Virus record (IMG/VR): IMGVR_UViG_3300037367_000022
Span: 1 to 26,856 of that record
DNA: 26,856 nucleotides
From: a virus
Reading direction: 5' to 3' (one strand)
This document shows positions 20,828-26,856 of this stretch, in pieces. Under the pieces are notes generated by a model that saw only the letters and a list, made by a program, of their open reading frames with translations, had not been told where the DNA came from and did not search any database. A program made the position numbers and the translations under genes. The stretch's first letter is position 1, and every line of letters begins with the position of its first letter.

Positions 20828-21462
20828 TTGAAAGCTACGCCAATCTCGACGCGTTGCCGCGCGCTCTACGCATCTACGGCGCGAGCGACTACGCGACGAT
20901 GGAGCCGGACTACACGAAGCGCGAACCCGACTTTACGGAACATGGCGTTGTAGGCATCGACGCGATCGGGGATCTGTGGTTCATCGACTGGTGGTTCGAG
21001 CAGTGCGAGACCGACAAAGGTATTGCCGCATTCATCAAGCTCGTCGGGTTGCACAAACCTGTGAAGTGGTTCAACGAGGGCGGCCTCATAGACAAAGCGA
21101 TCGGTCCGTCGATCCGCCAGGCTATGCGCCTCTCGCAAAAGTACGTCGCGGTCGAGTCATTGAGTCTTATCGGTGACAAAGCGGTCAAACTTCAGGCGTT
21201 CCACGCCCGCGCCTCAGCACGGACGGTTCACTTTCCCGCCCGCCGCGCTTGGACCGATCATGTCATCGACCAGCTAGTTAAGTTCCCCGGCGGCCGGTGG
21301 GACGATGCAGCCGACGTATGCGGCCTTTTAGGGCGCGGGGTGGACAAGATGTTCGAGGCCAATGTATCCTTGCCCGAGCGTCGGCCACTCCTGATTCCGT
21401 TCACGGAGAAATGGCTTGAGTACAATGAGCGGAACGAAAAGCCGAAGGTTAGGTACTTCTGA
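20824..21462 (+). CDS. Large terminase, nuclease part
   Basis: 212 aa starting MIESYANLDALPRALRIYGASDYA. D22 (GASDYA), with EPDFTEHGVVGIDAIGDLWFIDWW, E85 (NEGG) and D160/D161/D164 (GGRWDDAADVCGLLG), give the RNase H-like nuclease of terminases. In relatives this is fused to the ATPase. It is in the -1 frame relative to the ATPase and starts within ATGA. It ends in TGATG with the next gene. A split motor or a 1-nt deletion are both consistent. Confidence 0.85.
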   Translation: MIESYANLDALPRALRIYGASDYATMEPDYTKREPDFTEHGVVGIDAIGDLWFIDWWFEQCETDKGIAAFIKLVGLHKPVKWFNEGGLIDKAIGPSIRQAMRLSQKYVAVESLSLIGDKAVKLQAFHARASARTVHFPARRAWTDHVIDQLVKFPGGRWDDAADVCGLLGRGVDKMFEANVSLPERRPLLIPFTEKWLEYNERNEKPKVRYF

Positions 21463-21677
21463 TGTCACGCCCAGGCTATCCGCCAGGTACGAGGGTCCCT
21501 GATCTCCCAAAAGCACCGGCACAGCCGGTCAAGCCGGCGTCACCAACAGCAGCACCGACCGTCTCGCGACCGAATGCGACCCCGCCGATTGGGCCATCGC
21601 TGCGGCCTGCGCCCGTGCGCGGTCCGGTTATTCATCCGCGGCCCTCGGGGCCACCACATGCAATTCCAAGGAAATGA
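21462..21677 (+). CDS. Pro-rich small protein
   Basis: 71 aa, over a quarter proline (PGYPPGTRVPDLPKAPAQP and similar throughout), without predicted globular structure. It overlaps the terminase stop and the next start by one and four bases. Similar Pro-rich linkers occur near portal genes, but the role is unknown. Could be a structural or assembly peptide. Confidence 0.55.
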   Translation: MSRPGYPPGTRVPDLPKAPAQPVKPASPTAAPTVSRPNATPPIGPSLRPAPVRGPVIHPRPSGPPHAIPRK

Positions 21678-21679
21678 AC

Positions 21680-21886
21680 ATGGCAACTACGATCGAAAGT
21701 CTAGAAGCTCGCGTCGCTGCGCTCGAAGCCAAGGTTGAGACGAAGGTCGAGACCGCGATTGCTAAGGCCGTTACCGCCGTGAAGGCGCGCGCCCCGAGCA
21801 TCGTTAAGGCCGCCGTCACCGTCGCCGCCGGCTATGCCGCCGCGAAGTTTGACGTAGTGTCCCTGATCCTGAAGCACATCGTCTGA
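21680..21886 (+). CDS. Small coiled-coil plus hydrophobic-helix protein
   Basis: 68 aa from ATG 21680 (AAGGAA about seven bases upstream); ATG 21674 overlaps the upstream stop but abuts the RBS. TIESLEARVAALEAKVETKVETAIAKAV is a heptad-like coiled coil, followed by an Ala/Val-rich helix (IVKAAVTVAAGYAAAKF). It may be a membrane- or portal-associated assembly factor. The stop shares a base with the portal start (TGATG). Confidence 0.6.
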   Translation: MATTIESLEARVAALEAKVETKVETAIAKAVTAVKARAPSIVKAAVTVAAGYAAAKFDVVSLILKHIV

Positions 21887-24126
21887 TGACTAGCGGCGCA
21901 GACAACGGCCTCCATTCCGGCACTGCCGGCATTCTGACTGACCCCACGCAGTCAGCGGACGGCGGTTTTCCGCAGCCGGGCGTTGACGGCCAGATGGGCG
22001 GCGAAGACAAACAGTCGCCCGGCGAGGAAGCGCTCGTCAAGAAATTTTGGGAAAAGTACGACATGGCGCGGAAGTTCGACGAGAACTTCCGCAAGCAAGT
22101 CGCGATCGACCGCCGCTACGCCGCCGGCACATCCGATCTTGCGTGGGCTGTTACCACGAATCTGATAGGCGCTTTCATCGACATCCTGACAGCCATCCTC
22201 TACGCGAAAGATCCGGACGTTAGCTGCCGCAAGGCAACTCAGGTTGACGAGGAAGGCACACTCCAGACCGACCAGTTTGCGAAGACGCTCGAAATCGTCA
22301 TCTCGCACCTGTGGATGCGGGGCAAACTTAAGAAGCAGGCACGCAAGAGCGTGCGCGGGGTGCTCTCGACTGCTGAAGGCTGGCTCAAGTGCAACCTTAT
22401 CAGCGAGAAAGTGCCTCAACCGCAGACCGAGAAAGCACTGAACGACGTGCAGGAGACTCTTGGGCATCTGCGCGCACAGTTGAAGCTTATGCAGGACCCA
22501 CAGGGTCAGACGCAAGAAGAACTTAACGCTGAGCTAGCGGAGAAAGACGCGCTGCGCATGGACCTGGAGATGAAGCTCGAAGTTGCAGTCAACAAACTGT
22601 TCTGCATCGACTTCATTCCGTGCGAGCGCATGCAGGTCTCGACCGACATCACGTCAATCGAAGACTATTGCGAAGCGAATTGGGTCTCCAACGAGGAATA
22701 TCTGGACCGTGACGAGGCGCTGGCTCGCTTCGATCGGCTTACGTTGGAGGATCTGAAGTCGGCGAAAATGTACTACCAGCAAGAGCCGAAAGAGATGACC
22801 ACGCGCGACATCGACAACGTGCTGCCGCAGGGCATGCTGACCGCCGAAAGCGCGCAGGCGTTCGTATCCCACCAGGCGAGTCCCGAGCAGCCGCCGTTCG
22901 TGCGCGTCGTCGAGCAGTGGAACCGTCAGGACAAGCTCATTCGCACATCGATCGAGGGCGTTAAGAAGTGGTGCGTGATGCCGTATGCGCCACCGCTGCC
23001 CACGAGCCGGTTCTACCCGTATTTCTATCTCGGCTTCTACGAAGTCGATGGGCAGCGCCATGCGCAGTCGCTTTCTTGGCGCATGTATAAGCTTCAGGAC
23101 GAGTACAGTGCGACGCGCAGCAACTTCCGCATCACGCGCGAGCGGTCGATTCCCGGCGTCCTATTCAATGCGACGATGATCGACGAGGTTGAGGCGAAAA
23201 AGCTCACCGAGTCGAAGCACCAAGAGTATACCGCGCTGCGCCCAAGCGATCCGAGCATGCCGCTCGCGAATTGCTTCGCGCCGAAGCCCGTTCAGGGCAT
23301 CGACTCGCGCCTTTTCGACCCGACGTACATACTGAACGACATGGAGCGCGTTTCCGGCGTGCAGGAAGCCCTTCAAGGCTCGCTCAGTTCACAGGGCAAC
23401 CCTGTGACCGCGACAGAAGCCAATATCCAACAGGCCGGCACCAACGCGCGCACCAGTTGCGACCGGGATTTCCTCGAAGACATGCTCACCGATCTCGCGC
23501 GGTACACCGCGGAGCAGGCGTTGAGCGTGGGCGGCATCACGCTGCAGGAAGCGCAGCGAATGGCCGGTCCGAAAGCCTTCTGGCCCGCCGGCATGTCGAT
23601 CGAAGACCTGTTCACGATGGTGGAAATTGACATCGAGGCTGGTTCCACAGGAAAGCCGCGCCAGGGCGGCGATCAACAGGCGTGGGCGACCATCCTGCCG
23701 CTCATTCAGAAGATGCTCGGCGAGATCCGTCAGGCATTCGCCACCAACGATCACGCGACGGCCAACTCACTCATTGAGCTGGTCAAGGAAACAATGCATC
23801 GCATGGGTGACGAGTCCGACCCGGACCGTTTCATCCCGCGCGTACCTCCGCCCGGCTCGCCCGGCGCTGGCGCTCCGCCTCCGGCGATCATGCCGAAGAT
23901 CACGGTCCAGCTCAAAGGCGAAGTCGATCCGGCTACGGCCGTGGCACTTGCCAAGCCGGCCGTGCAGATGGACGCCATCCACGAGGCTATGATGCCCCCA
24001 ATGCCAGGTTCCGGCGTGCCAGGTGCGCCGTCAGCAGCTCCGGCCCCAGTAACGGGGTCTGCCTTCTCGCCCGCCACACCGGCGCCGGGACCTGTCTCTA
24101 GTCCAGGACTTGCCCCACACCCTTGA
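21886..24126 (+). CDS. Portal protein
   Basis: 746 aa, length and position (after terminase, before scaffold) fit a portal of the podovirus/long-type kind. DLAWAVTTNLIGAFIDILTAILYAKDPDVSC shows the membrane-like early helix pair and parallel segments of portals; a long hydrophilic helical insertion (about residues 180-240, NDVQETLGHLRAQL, EELNAELAEKDALRMDLE) is probably the stem/coiled-coil region. EALQGSLSSQGNPVTATEANIQQ and the later GKPRQGGDQQAW suit the clip and crown. The last ~130 residues are Pro/Ala-rich. Forms the ring through which DNA is packaged. Confidence 0.82.
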   Translation: MTSGADNGLHSGTAGILTDPTQSADGGFPQPGVDGQMGGEDKQSPGEEALVKKFWEKYDMARKFDENFRKQVAIDRRYAAGTSDLAWAVTTNLIGAFIDILTAILYAKDPDVSCRKATQVDEEGTLQTDQFAKTLEIVISHLWMRGKLKKQARKSVRGVLSTAEGWLKCNLISEKVPQPQTEKALNDVQETLGHLRAQLKLMQDPQGQTQEELNAELAEKDALRMDLEMKLEVAVNKLFCIDFIPCERMQVSTDITSIEDYCEANWVSNEEYLDRDEALARFDRLTLEDLKSAKMYYQQEPKEMTTRDIDNVLPQGMLTAESAQAFVSHQASPEQPPFVRVVEQWNRQDKLIRTSIEGVKKWCVMPYAPPLPTSRFYPYFYLGFYEVDGQRHAQSLSWRMYKLQDEYSATRSNFRITRERSIPGVLFNATMIDEVEAKKLTESKHQEYTALRPSDPSMPLANCFAPKPVQGIDSRLFDPTYILNDMERVSGVQEALQGSLSSQGNPVTATEANIQQAGTNARTSCDRDFLEDMLTDLARYTAEQALSVGGITLQEAQRMAGPKAFWPAGMSIEDLFTMVEIDIEAGSTGKPRQGGDQQAWATILPLIQKMLGEIRQAFATNDHATANSLIELVKETMHRMGDESDPDRFIPRVPPPGSPGAGAPPPAIMPKITVQLKGEVDPATAVALAKPAVQMDAIHEAMMPPMPGSGVPGAPSAAPAPVTGSAFSPATPAPGPVSSPGLAPHP

Positions 24127-24135
24127 GGAACTAAC

Positions 24136-25233
24136 ATGGCTGAGACAACCCCACCCGATCTGATGGCCGTGCTGGATCACGCCATGGAGACAGGAGACAC
24201 CAGCGGAACACTGGGCGACGCTGTTGCCGATCCGATTGCGGACGGAGACACCGAGACGCCGGAAGGTGAAACCCCCGAGAGCGAGACGCCAGAAGGCGAG
24301 ACCCCCGAAGGCGAGACGCCGGAAGGCGAAGGCGAAGGCGAACGCAACGCTGATGGCACCTTCAAGGCTAAGGCAAAGGCCGAAGAAAAGCCGGAAGGGG
24401 AGAAGCCTGCCGGGGAGAAAAAGCCGGAAGCGGAGCCCAAAAAGGTAGACCCCATCAATGACCCGATTCCGAAGGATCTCAAGCAGGAGACGCAGGAGCG
24501 TATCCGCTCGCTGATTGCCACGACAAAAGAGGCGACAGAGAAGGGTGAGAAGGTCGCCAAGGACTTCGACTACATGATCGAGGGCATCAAGGCCACCGGC
24601 ACGACGCCCGAGCAGTACGGCGAGGTGTTGAGCTTCATGGCGCTGTTCAACAGCAACAATCCCGAGCACCAGGTCAAAGCGCTGGAGATCCTCGACAACA
24701 TGGGCGACAGGCTCGCGATGTTGTTGGGTAAGGACCGCCAGCTTAACGATCCTCTCACGAACCACGCCGATCTTCGCGAGGCTGTGGCGAAGGGCCAGAT
24801 CACGGCGCAGTACGCGAAAGAGATCGCGCGTACCCGCAACGGACAAACCTTCCGCACCGAACTGACGACAGCGCAGCTTCAGCGCCAGCAGCAGGAGCAG
24901 GCTGCGGCGACAGAGAAGGAAGCCGGACGCAATTCGCTCAACGAGCTTGAGGCATCGCTCAAGGCGACTGACCCCCAGTACGACGCCAAGAAGGCGCAGC
25001 TCGTGCCGATCTTGAAGCCGATTTTTGCGACCATTCCGCCGTCGCAGTGGAAAGCCCGCTTCGAGCAGGCATACCGCAGCCTCAACATTCCCGCGCCCGT
25101 GCGCCGCGGCCCGCAGCCACTACGCGGTGGGCGCAGCGCGGGTGCCGGCAGCGGCAAGGGCGGCGAGATGAAGACTGAGCCCGGCAGCATGCTGGACGCG
25201 GTGAACGCAGCTCTTGAGGGGATGGGCAAATGA
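24136..25233 (+). CDS. Head scaffolding-type protein with TPEGE repeats
   Basis: 365 aa. An acidic N-terminus holds a TPEGE repeat block (about residues 41-65, TPEGE/TPESE, nt 24256-24330) and then a Lys/Glu region (KAKAKAEEKPEGEKPAGE). A helical core follows (residues 110-250), then Gln-rich coiled coil (LQRQQQEQAAATEKEAG) and a basic Gly/Arg-rich tail. This composition, plus its place between portal and capsid genes, is typical of capsid scaffolds. GAGGAAC precedes the ATG. Confidence 0.7.
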   Translation: MAETTPPDLMAVLDHAMETGDTSGTLGDAVADPIADGDTETPEGETPESETPEGETPEGETPEGEGEGERNADGTFKAKAKAEEKPEGEKPAGEKKPEAEPKKVDPINDPIPKDLKQETQERIRSLIATTKEATEKGEKVAKDFDYMIEGIKATGTTPEQYGEVLSFMALFNSNNPEHQVKALEILDNMGDRLAMLLGKDRQLNDPLTNHADLREAVAKGQITAQYAKEIARTRNGQTFRTELTTAQLQRQQQEQAAATEKEAGRNSLNELEASLKATDPQYDAKKAQLVPILKPIFATIPPSQWKARFEQAYRSLNIPAPVRRGPQPLRGGRSAGAGSGKGGEMKTEPGSMLDAVNAALEGMGK

Positions 25234-25895
25234 GCAAGGAAATCCTACCCATGGCGCCCATCGCCGTCCCAACAACCGCCGATCGCCGTAGCGCGATGAT
25301 CAGCACCCCGCTGCGCGGCCGCGCGGTGGACTTCGAGTACGTCGTCAGCCTGATGCAATCCACGGGAATTCACAGCGGCTGGATGCCACTCAACGGGCAA
25401 TCGGACATTTATGTGGCCAGAAACACGCTCGCGAATGCTTTCCTGCTACAGTCGAAGCTGGAGAATCAAATCTGGATCGACGGAGATATAGGCTGGTCGC
25501 GCGCGAACCTGCTCGACCTGATCGACTCGCCGCATCCGTTCGTAAGCGGACTTTATTGCGGACATGGCGCTCCTCAGTGGATCTGCCGGGACCAGGAGGG
25601 CAACGAGATCCCGCCCGACAAGATGCCCGAGACAGGCTTCAAGAAGTCGAAGCTCGTCGGGTGCGGCTTCCTGAAAGTCCACCGTTCAGTGTATGAGACG
25701 ATCATCGCCAAAGGGCTCGCGCCGAAGTATGGCGTGTGCCATCAATTCTTCAACGGGAGCATCGAAAGTGACTTTTTGCTCTCAGAGGATTATTCTTTCA
25801 GTTCCTTGGCGCGCAAGGCTGGCATTCAACCGATGCTGAATTGCGACGTTCGTGTACTTCATGGGGGGAAATCCCTTGGCAAAGCAACTGGTTGA
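25230..25895 (+). CDS. GT-A fold glycosyltransferase-like protein in the head operon
   Basis: 221 aa. YVARNTLANAFLL, then IWIDGDIGWSRANLLDLI (D84-x-D86) and PFVSGLYCG match the GT-A pattern of phage glycosyltransferase-like proteins (N-x-L-x-x-x-x-L, xWxDxDI, V-x-G-x-Y). EDYSFSSLARKAGIQPMLNCDVRVLHGG gives the catalytic acidic ED and the C-terminal His. It starts in an ATGA overlap with the scaffold stop. Because it is co-transcribed with capsid genes, modification of a virion protein is a plausible target. Confidence 0.78.
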   Translation: MSKEILPMAPIAVPTTADRRSAMISTPLRGRAVDFEYVVSLMQSTGIHSGWMPLNGQSDIYVARNTLANAFLLQSKLENQIWIDGDIGWSRANLLDLIDSPHPFVSGLYCGHGAPQWICRDQEGNEIPPDKMPETGFKKSKLVGCGFLKVHRSVYETIIAKGLAPKYGVCHQFFNGSIESDFLLSEDYSFSSLARKAGIQPMLNCDVRVLHGGKSLGKATG

Positions 25896-26253
25896 CCTTA
25901 AGCGGTCGAGTAAAGACACACCCCCGGTGGCGATCGAGGGTCCTGGCGACAGCCACTACCCGCACGGGACGAAGATCAATCTTGAGCATGACGAGGTGAA
26001 AAAGCTCGGCATGCACAAGGCAAAGGTCGGCGACCAGTTCATGGTTCACGGCCATGCGCACGTTACGTCGGTGAACGAAGGCCAGGACGAAGGCGGCGAG
26101 CCGCGTCATAGCATCGGACTGCACATCCGCAAGATGGCGGTCAAGAAGCATCGGCCCGAGACAGGCCGCGTGAAGGATGAGGCATCAGACGGCGCCAAAG
26201 CCGCGATGGATGAGGCGTTGACCGAGGAAGCCAATACGGCGAATTCGGACTGA
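25876..26253 (+). CDS. Capsid staple/decoration protein
   Basis: 125 aa with TTG start 25876, behind GGGGGGA, giving MAKQLVDLKRSSKD, the expected N-terminus of this family (MAKxLVDLKxS). ATG 25861 in frame (130 aa) is the alternative. HYPHGTKINLEHDEVKKLGM, VGDQFMVHGHAHVTSV and EPRHSIGLHIRKMAV match capsid staple proteins of Chi/YSD1-type siphoviruses, which strap capsomers together. It lies immediately before the major capsid gene, as in those phages. Confidence 0.75.
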   Translation: MAKQLVDLKRSSKDTPPVAIEGPGDSHYPHGTKINLEHDEVKKLGMHKAKVGDQFMVHGHAHVTSVNEGQDEGGEPRHSIGLHIRKMAVKKHRPETGRVKDEASDGAKAAMDEALTEEANTANSD

Positions 26254-26448
26254 TGAGCATAACCCCGTCGTGCTTCGACGAGCTGCCGCTGCCGCGTACC
26301 TAGAGTTGACGGACCCTATTCTTTTGTGAAATCATACGCGGCAGTGACCGTATAGTCGTGATGACGTGGGTGTCGGCGCCCCACTAAACTCCGGGCCTCG
26401 ATCACTCCTGGGAAGAACGCAGTTTTTCCATTTTCAGGAGCGATTTCA
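26254..26448 (+). promoter_or_regulatory. Non-coding leader before the capsid gene, weak candidate promoter
   Basis: 195 bases separate the staple and capsid genes. TTGACG (26306-26311) is followed 18 bases later by AATCAT (26330-26335), and TATAGT occurs at 26351-26356 without a good -35. A 16-codon frame starting at 26253 has no distinguishing features. A promoter here would explain high capsid expression, but support is weak. Confidence 0.3.
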
Positions 26449-26856
26449 ATGCCGTTCACCACCGAGCAGCTTGCCTACGCTGGCAACGCGGCCATCAACT
26501 ATTTCCTGCGCAACGACCCGATCGACCAGATCAACGTCGAGCGCCCCCTGATCAAGAAGCTGATGGAAGGCAAAAAGCCCTACGTCGGCGGCTTGCAGTA
26601 CGTTGTCGAGCAGCTCCGCTACTCGAACGACAGCAACTTCCAGTCATACTTCGGCGACCAGCAGGTTACTTACAACCGTAAGCGCACCTTGCAGCAGGCG
26701 AAGTTCACCTGGGGCAGCTTCCACGACGGCTTCGGCCTGAATGAGGATGAGCTGGCCCAGAACGGCATCGTGATGACCGACGACAAGTCGTCTGTCCCGA
26801 GCGACGCCGAGAAGGTGCAGCTCACTAACCTGTTGAAAGAGAATACCGAGACCCTC
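26449..26856 (+). CDS. Major capsid protein, 5' part (runs off the window)
   Basis: 136 codons from ATG 26449, with AGGAG eight bases upstream and no stop before the window end. MPFTTEQLAYAGNAAINYF, VERPLIKKLMEG, KKPYVGGLQYVVEQLRYS, FQSYFGDQQVTYNRKRTL and GFGLNEDELAQNGI are those of the HK97-fold capsid proteins that follow staple proteins in Chi/YSD1-type phages as I know them. Position after scaffold and staple is as expected. The C-terminal two thirds is missing. Confidence 0.8.
   Translation, partial: MPFTTEQLAYAGNAAINYFLRNDPIDQINVERPLIKKLMEGKKPYVGGLQYVVEQLRYSNDSNFQSYFGDQQVTYNRKRTLQQAKFTWGSFHDGFGLNEDELAQNGIVMTDDKSSVPSDAEKVQLTNLLKENTETL

Noticed and set aside
24031-24846. 271-aa minus-strand frame
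   Set aside because: Antisense to portal and scaffold genes; low-complexity Phe/Leu/Arg composition arises from the TPEGE repeats read backwards.
26253-26303. 16-codon frame after the staple gene
   Set aside because: It overlaps the upstream stop as TGATG but has no recognisable sequence and is too short to support.

Overview
The window reads as part of the genome of a tailed double-stranded DNA phage (Caudoviricetes), probably of a Gram-negative, GC-rich proteobacterial host. It could equally be a prophage, but no integrase, attachment site, rRNA, tRNA or bacterial housekeeping gene is seen. Genes are densely packed, with many ATGA or TAATG stop/start overlaps and purine-rich ribosome binding sites. 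No host can be named from sequence alone.

Layout. Positions 1-15536 hold a single leftward (minus-strand) block. Its left two thirds (1-10.5 kb) is a replication, recombination and nucleotide-metabolism module. Read in the direction of transcription it runs: Prim-Pol/PriCT-2/D5-like primase-helicase, an Ala/Pro-linker protein, a DUF2800 RecB-like nuclease, a DUF2815 ssDNA-binding protein with its own promoter and intrinsic terminator, family A DNA polymerase, VRR-NUC nuclease, SNF2-type helicase, a DUF6899 protein, a DUF4406 protein, and a dATP/dGTP diphosphohydrolase-like protein cut by the window edge. The right third of the block (10.5-15.5 kb) is an accessory island of about 18 very small genes: membrane peptides, a Zn-knuckle protein, an HTH protein, a JAMM/JAB-like protein, and a duplicated pentapeptide-repeat locus.

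Positions 15537-16241 are non-coding and separate the two divergent blocks. They hold an AT-rich stretch next to three 9-nt repeats, three copies of an operator-like inverted repeat with a GACACG core, imperfect direct repeats, and a hairpin with a T-tract reading leftward. This is the best candidate in the window for a control region or replication origin.

Positions 16242-26856 form the rightward virion block: a C1q-like jelly-roll protein, several small membrane or Cys-rich proteins, a possible small terminase, a SAM methyltransferase, a GT-A glycosyltransferase, a large terminase split into ATPase and nuclease reading frames, a Pro-rich and a coiled-coil/membrane peptide, portal, scaffold, a second glycosyltransferase, a capsid staple/decoration protein and the start of the major capsid protein, which runs off the end.

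Points that most deserve attention: (1) the primase-helicase has no ATG/GTG/TTG start compatible with its full Prim-Pol domain and seems to begin at ATT behind a leader shared with the next gene; (2) a 427-bp tandem duplication, a perfect 60-bp tandem repeat and a 2-nt frameshift in the pentapeptide locus suggest ongoing array reshuffling; (3) the large terminase is divided at an ATGA junction; (4) the repeat-rich divergent intergenic region; (5) a methyltransferase plus two glycosyltransferases embedded among packaging and head genes; (6) a family A polymerase with a dATP/dGTP diphosphohydrolase-like gene raises, but does not prove, a modified-purine genome.
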